A DNA stretch of 64,000 nucleotides, from positions 57,019 through 121,018 of the forward strand of contig JANRJI010000097.1 in NCBI GenBank assembly GCA_033764055.1, given 5' to 3'. The DNA comes from Ga0077555 sp033764055. GTDB lineage: Bacteria > Pseudomonadota > Alphaproteobacteria > Rhizobiales > Hyphomicrobiaceae. The position numbers were made by a program, and so were the translations under genes. This document shows, piece by piece, positions 1 to 8,198 of this stretch; the first letter of the stretch is position 1; every line of letters starts with the position of its first letter. Under the pieces are notes generated by a model. It made no database searches, had not been told where the DNA came from, and saw only the letters and a program-made list of their open reading frames with translations.

Positions 1-266
1 CGGCCGGGCCGGGAAGCGGCGCAGCCGCTGATGACGCCGTCGAAGTCGCTGTTGATGCGCACCTCGAACCGGCCCGACCGGATGGTGCGGGCGAGCCGCT
101 TCGGTACATGCACGTCGTCGAGCGGCAGCACCCCCCGGGCCTGCGGCTCGATCCAGTAGAGGGCGGGATCGTCAGCGCTTTCCGCCATCGGGAAAATGCC
201 GCACGCATAGGCCTTCAGCAGCACCTGTGGCGTAATCTCGATGGCGATGTCGTCGCGGGAGGCCAT
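1..266 (-). CDS. aat: Leucyl/phenylalanyl-tRNA--protein transferase, N-terminal part (cut by window edge)
   Basis: Aat transfers Leu or Phe from charged tRNA to the N-terminus of proteins carrying basic N-terminal residues, marking them for ClpS/ClpAP degradation in the cytoplasm. Translating the minus strand from an ATG at 266 gives about 88 residues that stay open to the left edge. They show the family's N-terminal features: an early ITPQVLLKAYACGIFPMAE stretch, the LYWIEPQARGVLPL segment, a HVPKRLARTIR helix and an FEVRINSDFDGVI strand. The catalytic C-terminal GNAT-like half lies outside the window. Accumulated order (accB, accC, then aat) is common in Hyphomicrobiales. The 157 bp up to accC may hold its own promoter, but I see no clear motif. 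Confidence 0.9.
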   Translation of the reverse strand, partial: MASRDDIAIEITPQVLLKAYACGIFPMAESADDPALYWIEPQARGVLPLDDVHVPKRLARTIRSGRFEVRINSDFDGVISGCAASRPG

Positions 267-423
267 GTGGCGAGTTGGTTCCGGCCGGTTCGAGCTCACT
301 CACTATTTAGCGGTCGCGCCCGGCAATTGCGAGGCGGTCGCCGTCACATGTGGACGTAACGCTGCAGCGCAGGCCCGCCAGCTGCCATCGGCCAGGGCCG
401 GCCGCTAGAATCTATTCCGTCGC

Positions 424-1767
424 TCAGCTCTTCATGCCGAGGTGTCGCTCGAGCCAATGAATGTCGTACATGCCGTTGGCAATGTCGGGGTGGCGGACGA
501 GCTCTGTGAACAGCGGGATCGTCGTCTCGATGCCGTCGATGACGAACTCCGAGAGGCAGCGCTTCAGGCGCATGAGGCACTCGTTGCGATTCTTGCCGGC
601 CACGATCAGCTTGCCGATGAGCGAATCGTAGTTGGGCGGGATGCGGTACCCCTGGTAGGCGCCGGAATCGACCCGCACCCCGAGCCCGCCAGGCGGATGC
701 CAGTAGGTGATTCTGCCTGGCGAGGGGCGGAACGTGGTTGGGTTCTCCGCGCAGATGCGGCACTCGATGGCGTGACCAGAGAACGTCACCTCGTCCTGGG
801 TCAGCGTGAGCGGATGGCCGGCGGCGATGCGGATCTGCTCCAGCACAAGGTCGAGCCCTGTGATCATCTCGGTGACCGGGTGCTCGACCTGGAGCCGCGT
901 GTTCATCTCGAGGAAGTAGAACTCGCCGTCCTCGTACAGAAACTCGACCGTTCCCGCGCCCCGGTATTTGAGCTTCTGCATGGCGCGGGCGACGGTCTTG
1001 CCGATGCGGTCGCGCGACTCGGCATTGAGGGCCGGCGACGGCGCCTCCTCGAGCACCTTCTGGTGGCGCCGCTGGAGCGAGCAATCGCGCTCGCCGAGAT
1101 GGATGGCGTTGCCGCGGCCGTCGCCGAAGACCTGGATCTCGATGTGGCGCGGATGCGTGAGATATTTCTCGAGGTAGACGCTGTCGTTGCCGAAGGCGGC
1201 CTTGGCCTCCGAGCGAGCCATCTTCAGAGCCATGTCGAGCTCGTCTGCGCTGCGGGCGACCTTCATGCCGCGTCCACCGCCTCCGGCCGACGCCTTGACC
1301 AGCACGGGATAGCCGATGTCGCGGGCGACTCGCTGCGCCTGCGCCTCGCTCGTCACGCCGCCCTCGGAGCCTGGCACGACGGGGATGCCGAGACGCTTGG
1401 CGGTCTCCTTAGCCTCGATCTTGTCGCCCATGATGCGGATGTGCTCCGCCGTCGGGCCGATGAAGGTGATGCCGTGCTCCTCGAGAATCTCGGCGAAACG
1501 CGCGTTCTCCGACAGGAAGCCGTAGCCGGGGTGGATCGCGTCGGCGCCGGTGATCTCGCAAGCCGCGAGCAGGCGAGGGATGTTGAGGTAGCTCTCGGCT
1601 GCAGGAGGCGGGCCGATGCAGACGCTCTCGTCGGCGAGCTTGACGTGCATGGCCTCGGCATCCGCCGTCGAATGCACGGCGACGGTGGCGATACCCAACT
1701 CCTTGCAGGCCCGCTGGATCCGCAGCGCGATCTCGCCGCGGTTCGCGATCATGACTTTGTCGAACAT
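424..1767 (-). CDS. accC: Acetyl-CoA carboxylase, biotin carboxylase subunit
   Basis: AccC carries out the ATP-dependent carboxylation of biotin bound to AccB, the first half-reaction of fatty-acid synthesis, in the cytoplasm. The 447 residues match the usual length. The N-terminal preATP-grasp domain begins with MIANRGEIALRI; an ATP-grasp glycine loop follows (KASAGGGGRGMK), then the FLEMNTRLQVEHPVTE segment with biotin- and metal-contacting residues, and a C-terminal biotin-carboxylase domain (ECRICAENP). accB lies 94 bp upstream in the same direction, so the two are probably co-transcribed. Nothing looks broken. Carboxylases of other acyl-CoAs share this fold, but length and pairing with a lone accB favour the fatty-acid enzyme. 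Confidence 0.97.
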   Translation of the reverse strand: MFDKVMIANRGEIALRIQRACKELGIATVAVHSTADAEAMHVKLADESVCIGPPPAAESYLNIPRLLAACEITGADAIHPGYGFLSENARFAEILEEHGITFIGPTAEHIRIMGDKIEAKETAKRLGIPVVPGSEGGVTSEAQAQRVARDIGYPVLVKASAGGGGRGMKVARSADELDMALKMARSEAKAAFGNDSVYLEKYLTHPRHIEIQVFGDGRGNAIHLGERDCSLQRRHQKVLEEAPSPALNAESRDRIGKTVARAMQKLKYRGAGTVEFLYEDGEFYFLEMNTRLQVEHPVTEMITGLDLVLEQIRIAAGHPLTLTQDEVTFSGHAIECRICAENPTTFRPSPGRITYWHPPGGLGVRVDSGAYQGYRIPPNYDSLIGKLIVAGKNRNECLMRLKRCLSEFVIDGIETTIPLFTELVRHPDIANGMYDIHWLERHLGMKS

Positions 1768-1861
1768 TCGTTTGCAGGCGAGAGATTCCGGCGCACAGGC
1801 ATTGGCGGGGGCGCGTGCGGCGCCTGATGCCTGTTGTCCTTGGTCCTATCGCCTCTCCCTT

Positions 1862-2344
1862 TCACTCGATGACGACGAGCGGCTCGCCGAACTCGACGGG
1901 CTGCCCGTTCTCGAACAGGATATGCGTGACAGTTCCCGACCGCGGCGCCGGGATGTGGTTCATCGTCTTCATGGCCTCGATGATCAGCAGCGTCTGCCCC
2001 TGGGAGACGCGAGCACCGATCTCGGCGAAGGCGGCGGCGCCGGGCTCGGGCGCGCGATACGCCGTGCCGACCATCGGCGACTTGACCACCCCCGGGTGGG
2101 TCGAGAAATCGGGTCCGGTCGGCGCGGCAGTCGAGCTGTCGGAGGAGGTCAGCGCCGGTCGCGCCGGCTGCAGCGTCACGGGCGCCGGTGCAGCCGCAGC
2201 GGGCGCGCCCTGACGGGCGATGCGCACCTTGAGCCCGTCGCGCTCGACCTCGATCTCGGTCAGGCCGGTCTCGTTCAGCAGATGCGCCAGATCACGGATG
2301 AGGCCGCGATCGATGCCGTCTCTGTCCTTGGTGTCCTTGCCCAT
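1862..2344 (-). CDS. accB: Biotin carboxyl carrier protein of acetyl-CoA carboxylase
   Basis: AccB carries the biotin that shuttles CO2 between AccC and the AccAD carboxyltransferase. It has 160 residues: an N-terminal segment (about 1-45), an Ala/Pro/Thr/Ser-rich flexible linker (about 46-85), and a C-terminal biotinyl domain (about 86-160). The biotin-attachment motif is EAMKTMN, with the acceptor lysine at about residue 126; the second position after the lysine varies naturally in the family. The start ATG at 2344 gives the expected N-terminus. The gene lies between aroQ (39 bp upstream) and accC, an order typical of alphaproteobacteria, and is probably in one transcript with both. Confidence 0.97.
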   Translation of the reverse strand: MGKDTKDRDGIDRGLIRDLAHLLNETGLTEIEVERDGLKVRIARQGAPAAAAPAPVTLQPARPALTSSDSSTAAPTGPDFSTHPGVVKSPMVGTAYRAPEPGAAAFAEIGARVSQGQTLLIIEAMKTMNHIPAPRSGTVTHILFENGQPVEFGEPLVVIE

Positions 2345-2383
2345 GCTCTGTGCCCGCGGAGTGGAGTGGTGTCGGAAGCCCGA

Positions 2384-2857
2384 TCAGGCTCCGGATCGAG
2401 TCCCGGTGTCCCTGCCTGCGATGAGACCGGCGAGGGCGTCCAAGGCGAGAAGGTAGCTTGTTGGTCCGAAACCGCAAATCACGCCGACAGCTCCGAGCGA
2501 GACGTAGGACTGGTGGCGAAACGACTCGCGCCGGAACACATTCGACAGGTGAACCTCGATCGCGGGCACCTCCGCCGCATTGAGCGCGTCCAGGATTGCC
2601 ACGGAGGTATGCGTCAGTGCGCCGGCGTTGAGCAGGATGCCGGAGGCTGCAGATCGCGCCTCCTGAATCCACGTCACGAGGTCGCCTTCGTAATTGGACT
2701 GGCGAAAATCGACTCCGAGGCCGAGCCTGGCACCATGAGCCTCGACGCGACGCCGCACGTCGTCGAGGGTGTCGCGGCCGTAGATGGCAGGCTCCCTCAG
2801 CCCGAGCATGTTCAGGTTCGGGCCGTTGAGCACGAAGGCAGGCTTGGCGGTCGGCAC
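2384..2857 (-). CDS. aroQ: Type II 3-dehydroquinate dehydratase
   Basis: This enzyme dehydrates 3-dehydroquinate to 3-dehydroshikimate in the shikimate pathway and works as a cytoplasmic dodecamer. The protein has 157 residues, normal for the family. Family motifs are present: LNGPNLNMLGLREPAIYG near the N-terminus, with the catalytic Tyr in AIYG; RQSNYEGDLV; the substrate-binding LNAGALTHTS; and EVHLSN with the catalytic His. The start is a GTG at 2857, with a GGAG about 10 nt upstream. Placement 5' of accB is a recurrent alphaproteobacterial arrangement, and the 39-bp gap suggests co-transcription with accBC. Confidence 0.96.
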   Translation of the reverse strand: MPTAKPAFVLNGPNLNMLGLREPAIYGRDTLDDVRRRVEAHGARLGLGVDFRQSNYEGDLVTWIQEARSAASGILLNAGALTHTSVAILDALNAAEVPAIEVHLSNVFRRESFRHQSYVSLGAVGVICGFGPTSYLLALDALAGLIAGRDTGTRSGA

Positions 2858-2885
2858 GCGAGCGGAGCTCCCCAGACGTCATGCG

Positions 2886-3011
2886 GCCAAAGCGCGAGCT
2901 TTGGCTGCCGGTCGATTGACCGGCAGCCGGTGTACCAGCTTTCTCGGGGACGCGGAAGCTGTACGCGCGCTAATGGCTGGGGGCAGCGTCGGCCCTCGCC
3001 ACGGCGAGGGC
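2886..3011. repeat. Cluster of three perfect inverted repeats
   Basis: Three perfect palindromes lie between aroQ and the DsbA-like gene. The first is an 8-bp arm pair at 2886-2893 / 2898-2905. The second is an 11-bp pair at 2903-2913 / 2918-2928 with a 4-nt loop; it overlaps the first by three bases, so the two cannot form at once. The third is a 9-bp pair at 2992-3000 / 3003-3011. No T-run follows on either strand. They could end transcription of the upstream minus-strand gene without a U-tract, act as alternative RNA structures before aroQ, or bind a protein. The function is inferred only. Confidence 0.6.
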
Positions 3012-3084
3012 TCGCGTGGTCCCGTGTGGTGCTTGGCAGTTGCCGGTCAGTGTCTGCGGCCGAGCCAATGGCCCAGAGTACAAT

Positions 3085-3954
3085 CTAGCAAACCTGACAA
3101 CCACCGGCCTTGCGCAGCTCCGAGACGTGGGTCTGGATCTGCTCGAGGAGATTGCCCGGCGCGCCCGGAATGGCGCGATCCCCGACCAGGAAATGCGGCG
3201 TGCCCTGGATGCCCATCTTCTGGGCGAGATCGCGCACCCGCTTGATCTCATCGCTTACGGGTTCGGAGGCCATGTCCTTCTTGAGGCGGGCCATATCGAT
3301 GCCGGCGACCTTCTCGGCCGCGCGCAGCGATGTCTGCTCGTTGACCTCGCCACGCAAGTTGATCAGGGCAGAGTGGACCTGCCAGTACTTGCCCTGCATC
3401 CGTGCGGCGAGTGCGACCCGGGCCGCCTCTTCGGAGCCTTTGCTCAGAATCGGCAGCTCCTTCATGACCAGCTTGATCTTGCTGTCCTTCTCGACCAGCT
3501 TGGCGATGTCCGAGAAGGCTCGCTTGCAATAGCCGCAGTTGTAGTCGAAGAACTCGACCACCGGAATGTCGCCCGAGGGGTTGCCAGCGACCGGCGCGTC
3601 GGCGTGCCGATAGATTTCCGCAGCGTTGGATTGCAGAGCCGTCTTCAGCTTCTCGGCCTGGAGCTTCTCCATCCGCGCCTCGAGCGCATTCTGAATCTCG
3701 AGCATCAACTCCGGATTGGCGAGCAGATAATCCTTCACGATCGTGCGGATGGCATCCTTCTGGGCGTCGTTGAAGGCATCAGCCGCGGGGGCGGCGGCTG
3801 GCGGGGCGGCCTGGGCGAGACGCGTCGCGCCGTCGGCTGCACGCACGCCGTCGCCGGCGGCGAGCCACGTGGCGCCGGCGGCGAGAACGACCGCAGCAAG
3901 GCCCGCCCTCATCGCACTACGGATGCCGGTCGGGTTCGAGGGGTGACGCTTCAT
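3085..3954 (-). CDS. DsbA-family thiol:disulfide oxidoreductase (Com1-like), periplasmic
   Basis: Probably forms or isomerises disulfides in the periplasm. The N-terminus (about 1-50) has a basic start and a hydrophobic Ala-rich stretch consistent with export, although the leader is long. A helical charged region (about 60-115) follows, resembling the dimerisation segment of the ScsC/Com1-like group. The thioredoxin fold begins at about residue 128, with the redox motif CGYC at 140-143 after VVEFFDYN. A cis-Pro-type segment MGIQGTPHFLVG lies near the C-terminus. The protein ends GGCQVC, giving a second CxxC pair at the extreme C-terminus. Length 289 suits the family. It precedes the aroQ-accBC cluster on the same strand and follows the M48 peptidase gene. 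Confidence 0.85.
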   Translation of the reverse strand: MKRHPSNPTGIRSAMRAGLAAVVLAAGATWLAAGDGVRAADGATRLAQAAPPAAAPAADAFNDAQKDAIRTIVKDYLLANPELMLEIQNALEARMEKLQAEKLKTALQSNAAEIYRHADAPVAGNPSGDIPVVEFFDYNCGYCKRAFSDIAKLVEKDSKIKLVMKELPILSKGSEEAARVALAARMQGKYWQVHSALINLRGEVNEQTSLRAAEKVAGIDMARLKKDMASEPVSDEIKRVRDLAQKMGIQGTPHFLVGDRAIPGAPGNLLEQIQTHVSELRKAGGCQVC

Positions 3955-3986
3955 AGCAGGGCAATCTCCAAGTCGTGTCGGCAGGC

Positions 3987-5393
3987 CTATAGCGCGTTCT
4001 TCGGCACCTTGTAACTCACGATGTCGCCAGCTCTGAGGCCTTCCGGCGTGCCCGCCTTGAGCCCGCGCTGGGAGCGCTTGGCGAAGATCTGGGCCTGCTT
4101 GATATTGCCCTCGAGGAAGTGGGCCTCGGCAATTGCCAGATCCGCCTCGGCGACCTTGCCCTGCTTGGCGTAGCCCGAGGCGAGCAGCCGGTAGGCCTGC
4201 GGGTTCTTGTCGGTGATGATCGAGCGGCGGGTCAGCGCGATGACCTCGTCGACGCTGGCGGCATCGGTCTCGCTGTCCAGCGCCTGGGCCAGTCGGACGG
4301 CCATGAGCGGGGCATCGCCGGCAAGCTTCAAGGCGGCTCGTTGCGGGCCGATTGCCGCCCGGCCGCGTCCAGAGCGCATGAGGAAGTCGGCTTTGAGCTC
4401 ATGGAAGTACGGGTTCTTCGGGTGCTCGGCGATCAGTTTCTCGGCCTCGGGAAGGGCGGCGTCGATACCTTTGCCGAAGAACGTAGCAATGGTGCGCGCA
4501 TAGCGCGCCGGCAGGCTCTGATCCGCCGGCCTGTAGCGATTGAAGACGATGGCCGGCCGTTCCAGGTACCCCGCCAGCTTGGCGCGCATGAGGTCGTGGC
4601 GGAGTTGCAGCTCGGGCGGATCCTTCTGGGAGGCATAGGGGCTGGACGCAACCTTCTCGCGGAGCTGCGCCAGGCGGTTGGCGGCGACTGGATGGCTGCG
4701 GGCGAAGGCGTCCTGGGAAGCGGCCGAGATGTACTCCTGCTGGGCGAACCGCTCGAAGGTGTCGAGCATGCCTTTGCCCGATTGCTTGGTGGCATTGAGG
4801 AAGCGCAGGCCGGCCTGATCCGCAGCCGATTCCTGGGCCCGCCGGTCGGCGAGGAGCGAGTTGATCAGCAGCGTATCGCCGCCGACGAGCACGCCCGTGC
4901 CGGCACCGGTTGCACCGCTGCCCGCCCCACCGGCGCTGCCCGCGACCATCAGTCCAATGCCGAGCAGCTTGATCAGCAGGCTCTTGGTCTGGTCGCGCGC
5001 GATGCGATCGCGAAGCTGGGCGAGGTGACCTCCGGAAATGTGGCCGGTCTCGTGGGCGATGACGCCGATCACCTGGTTCGGCGTCTCGGACTGCATCAGT
5101 GCGCCCGTGTGCATGAACACGTTCTGGCCGTCGAGAACGAAGGCGTTGAACGTGTCGTGCTTGACGATGCGCATCGTGATGTTCTGGCTGCCGACGCCGG
5201 CAGCGCGGAAAATCGGACGCGAATAGTCGTTGAGCAGGCGCTCGATCTCGGTGTCGCGGATGAAGCTGATGAACTGGGCGTCCGCTGGCGCCGCCTGCGT
5301 GGCAAGGGCAGCCACCGCGGCAATGGCCGTGGCAGCACGGCGCAGGTGCATCCGTAGCCGTGCGGGCTGCGAGGTCGCTGTCATGATCTCCAT
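3987..5393 (-). CDS. M48-family zinc metallopeptidase with C-terminal TPR region (BepA/YfgC-like)
   Basis: Predicted periplasmic peptidase of the group that degrades misfolded outer-membrane proteins or helps their assembly. From the ATG at 5393 it has 468 residues; a second ATG at 5384 is equally plausible. The open frame runs further upstream, to 5702, but that part overlaps the divergent gene and looks non-coding. A signal peptide covers about residues 1-40, ending with an APADA cleavage region. The zinc-binding motif HETGH is at about 114-118, and a downstream AQESAADQAG segment would supply the third ligand. After about residue 290 the sequence is helical and repeat-like, as in TPR-bearing BepA. 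Thirty-two bp separate it from the DsbA-like gene, so the two may act together in envelope quality control. Confidence 0.88.
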   Translation of the reverse strand: MEIMTATSQPARLRMHLRRAATAIAAVAALATQAAPADAQFISFIRDTEIERLLNDYSRPIFRAAGVGSQNITMRIVKHDTFNAFVLDGQNVFMHTGALMQSETPNQVIGVIAHETGHISGGHLAQLRDRIARDQTKSLLIKLLGIGLMVAGSAGGAGSGATGAGTGVLVGGDTLLINSLLADRRAQESAADQAGLRFLNATKQSGKGMLDTFERFAQQEYISAASQDAFARSHPVAANRLAQLREKVASSPYASQKDPPELQLRHDLMRAKLAGYLERPAIVFNRYRPADQSLPARYARTIATFFGKGIDAALPEAEKLIAEHPKNPYFHELKADFLMRSGRGRAAIGPQRAALKLAGDAPLMAVRLAQALDSETDAASVDEVIALTRRSIITDKNPQAYRLLASGYAKQGKVAEADLAIAEAHFLEGNIKQAQIFAKRSQRGLKAGTPEGLRAGDIVSYKVPKNAL

Positions 5394-5623
5394 CCCCCAG
5401 ATGGCCAGGGCCTGCGCTTCTTGCCGCCGGCACGCCACCGACTCACCCGCGAGGACCGTATTGGCCGCTCCCGGCACGGTCAACGCGCCTACCCCGCATG
5501 TCGCTTCTCGACCTCGACGGCCGCGATTATAAGGCTCGGCAGGAGGCGGCAGCCTCGAAATCGCCTGATCCCATCTATGTGTCCCGGACATGGCGATTAT
5601 TTGGCGGGCACCGGAGAGTGGCG

Positions 5624-6826
5624 ATGGCGAGCGGCGAGCGACGTGACGGGGGCGAGATGGCCCTGCTGAGGGCTGCGGCCGCCCGCAGCGCCATCGCGCC
5701 ATTCATCGTCATGGACGTCATGCGTCAGGCTGCCGCGGCGGAGGCAGCGGGGCGCCACGTCGTTCACATGGAGGTCGGCCAGCCGGCGACGGCTGCGCCC
5801 CTGGCGGCCCGGGAGGCGGCCCGGCGCGCGCTCGAGAGCCACACGCTCGGCTATACGCTGGCGCTCGGCATGGAGCCGTTGCGCGAGCGCATCGCGCGCC
5901 TCTACCGCGACTGGTACGGCATCGAGCTGTCGCCGGAGCGCGTGGTCGTCACGAGTGGATCCTCGGCGGCTTTCGTGCTGGCCTTCCTGGCGCTGTTCGA
6001 GGCCGGTGCCAAGGTGGCGCTGCCGGCACCCGGATATCCCTGCTACCGGCACATCCTGACCGCGCTTGATGCGTCGCCCGTGATGCTGGAGACTGGGCCC
6101 AATACCCGCTGGATGCCGACGGCGGCGCAGATCGAGGAGGCAGCCCAGCGCCTCGACCTCGCAGGCCTGCTGATTGCGAGCCCGGCCAATCCGACCGGCA
6201 CCATGCTCGAGCCACAGCGACTGGCTGAGATCACCGCCGTCGCGCAGCGCCGCAAGCTCTGGTTCGTGTCGGACGAGATCTATCACGGTCTGACCTGGGG
6301 CCTGCCGCAGGCGACGGCGCTGCAGTTCTCGGACGATGTGGTGGTGATCAACAGCTTCTCGAAATACTTCTCCATGACGGGCTGGCGGGTCGGTTGGATG
6401 GTGGTGCCGCCGGGCCTCGTGCGGACCGTCGAGCGGCTGGCCCAGAACCTGTACATCTCGCCACCGGCCATCTCGCAAGTGGCGGCTCTTGGGGCTTTCG
6501 ACGGCCTCGACGAGCTCGAGCGCAATCGCAAGGTCTATGCGGCGAACCGGGCACTCCTGCTGGCCGAGCTGCCGAAGGCTGGCCTCGGCGAGATCGTACC
6601 GGCGGACGGTGCCTTCTATCTCTACGTCGATGTCTCGCGCTTCACCGACGATAGCCTCGCCTTCACCAGGCTGATGCTGGACGAGGCCGGCGTCGCGGCG
6701 ACGCCAGGGGTCGATTTCGACGAGGGCCGCGGGCGCCGTTTCGTGCGCTTCTCCTATGCGGGCTCCACAGAGGACATGGCCGAGGCGGCGCGTCGGCTGC
6801 AACGGTGGAAGCGTCTGCAGGCCTAG
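5624..6826 (+). CDS. Class I/II pyridoxal-phosphate aminotransferase
   Basis: Transfers an amino group between an amino acid and a 2-oxo acid; the substrate cannot be read from the sequence. The start at 5624 follows a GGAGAG Shine-Dalgarno site; an upstream in-frame ATG at 5498 would overlap the divergent peptidase leader and add poorly structured residues. The 400 residues carry aspartate-aminotransferase fold landmarks: VVVTSGSSAAF, the SPANPTGT asparagine loop, VSDEIYHGL (Asp about 217, Tyr about 220), and the PLP Schiff-base lysine in SFSKYFSMTGWRVGW at about 247, followed by a C-terminal RVRFSYA-like arginine site (RRFVRFSYAG). The MFS gene starts 24 bp downstream, suggesting a two-gene transcript. 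Confidence 0.9.
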   Translation: MASGERRDGGEMALLRAAAARSAIAPFIVMDVMRQAAAAEAAGRHVVHMEVGQPATAAPLAAREAARRALESHTLGYTLALGMEPLRERIARLYRDWYGIELSPERVVVTSGSSAAFVLAFLALFEAGAKVALPAPGYPCYRHILTALDASPVMLETGPNTRWMPTAAQIEEAAQRLDLAGLLIASPANPTGTMLEPQRLAEITAVAQRRKLWFVSDEIYHGLTWGLPQATALQFSDDVVVINSFSKYFSMTGWRVGWMVVPPGLVRTVERLAQNLYISPPAISQVAALGAFDGLDELERNRKVYAANRALLLAELPKAGLGEIVPADGAFYLYVDVSRFTDDSLAFTRLMLDEAGVAATPGVDFDEGRGRRFVRFSYAGSTEDMAEAARRLQRWKRLQA

Positions 6827-6850
6827 AGTGGTGCTAGTCCGGCGGCGGAG

Positions 6851-8056
6851 ATGGCGGCGGCAGGTATGGCGATGAGACGGGTTCCGCGTCGCATTCTCCC
6901 CGTGATCGTGGCATCCCAGTTCGCGGGCACGTCGCTCTGGTTCGCCGGCAACGCCGTGCTGCCCGACCTTCAGCGCCGTGCGGGGCTGCCGGCCGAGGCA
7001 CTCGGCGACATCACCACGGCTGTCCAGCTCGGCTTCATCACCGGAACGCTGGTCTTCGCCTTCCTGGCCATCGCGGATCGCTTCTCGCCCCGGCGTATCT
7101 TCCTCGCCTGCGCACTGCTCGGCGCCGGCTTCAATGCCGCGACGTATCTCGCGGATGCAAGCCTCTGGCCCCTGCTCCTGCTTCGCTTCGCGACCGGCTT
7201 CTTCCTCGCCGGCATCTATCCCGTTGGCATGAAGATCGCATCGGGATGGTTCGATCGGGATCTCGGCAAGGCGCTGGGCTTCCTCGTCGGCGCATTGGTT
7301 CTCGGGACCGCTCTTCCCCACCTGATCCGTGCCATCGGTCATGAGCTGCCGTGGGAAGGCGTGATGCTGTCCGTCTCGGCGATTGCCGCGCTCGGTGGCG
7401 TGCTCATGTATGCGATCGTTCCCGATGGGCCGCACCTGCGCGCCGGAGCCCGTTTCGATCCGTCGGCTTTCGTCGAAATCTTCGGCTCGCCGGACTTCCG
7501 GGCATCGTCGTTCGGGTACTTCGGGCACATGTGGGAGCTCTATGCCTTCTGGGCCTTCGTTCCGGCCTACCTGGCGGCCGCTGGAGTGGCCGGCTCCGGG
7601 CCGGCGCACGCGGGCACCTCACTCTGGTCATTCGTCATCATCGCGGCAGGGGCGATCGGTTGCATGGTCGGAGGACAGCTGTCCGTGCACTTCGGCAGCG
7701 CCCGAGTCGCCTTCCTCCAGCTCGCCGTCTCTGGCCTCTGCTGCGTCCTGTCGCCCCTGGCCTTCGGGATGCCGGCGCCATTCGTCCTGGCATTTCTGAT
7801 CGTCTGGGGCGTCGTCGTCGTCGGGGATTCGCCGCAGTTCTCGGCACTCAACGCGCGCTACGCACCTCCCGATCGGGTCGGCTCGGCGCTGACCATCGTC
7901 AATTGCGTCGGCTTCGCCATCACCATCGTCTCGATCCAGCTCTTGAACGCGGCGCTGACCCCGGTCGGTGCCCGGTACATGTTCCTGCTGCTGGTGCCCG
8001 GTCCGATCCTGGGACTGCTCGCCCTCAGGCGGCTGATGCGGCAGGCGCCGGGTTGA
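6851..8056 (+). CDS. Major facilitator superfamily transporter
   Basis: An inner-membrane transporter of about 401 residues with roughly twelve hydrophobic segments in two halves of six. The N-terminal half includes the loop after helix 2 with an FLAIADRFSPRRIFL stretch, a variant of the MFS signature between helices 2 and 3. A long central hydrophilic loop (about residues 190-215) separates the halves. The substrate is unknown; the group resembles CynX/NimT-like and YnfM-like carriers. The start at 6851 is close to a GGAG; an alternative ATG lies at 6866. It follows the aminotransferase by 24 bp, so it could export or import the related amino or oxo acid, but that is inference. Confidence 0.85.
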   Translation: MAAAGMAMRRVPRRILPVIVASQFAGTSLWFAGNAVLPDLQRRAGLPAEALGDITTAVQLGFITGTLVFAFLAIADRFSPRRIFLACALLGAGFNAATYLADASLWPLLLLRFATGFFLAGIYPVGMKIASGWFDRDLGKALGFLVGALVLGTALPHLIRAIGHELPWEGVMLSVSAIAALGGVLMYAIVPDGPHLRAGARFDPSAFVEIFGSPDFRASSFGYFGHMWELYAFWAFVPAYLAAAGVAGSGPAHAGTSLWSFVIIAAGAIGCMVGGQLSVHFGSARVAFLQLAVSGLCCVLSPLAFGMPAPFVLAFLIVWGVVVVGDSPQFSALNARYAPPDRVGSALTIVNCVGFAITIVSIQLLNAALTPVGARYMFLLLVPGPILGLLALRRLMRQAPG

Positions 8057-8198
8057 GCATCGCAGCGACCTGCGGCCAGGAGTCGTGCGGCCGCGTCCTG
8101 CGACGCCCCGTGACACCCGCTGGCCCCGAGGCCTATCCTCTCCGGTGAGGTGCGGGCGACAGCCCGCGCCACATCGAACCAGCGAAATGGGAAACGCC

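Noticed and set aside
442..1827. 461-codon open frame opposite accC
   Set aside because: It is the antisense shadow of a G+C-rich gene: no start context, no recognisable domain, and accC is certain on the other strand.
5597..7609. 670-codon minus-strand frame opposite the aminotransferase and MFS genes
   Set aside because: Arg/Gly/Glu/His-rich composition typical of an antisense frame; it spans two well-supported genes.
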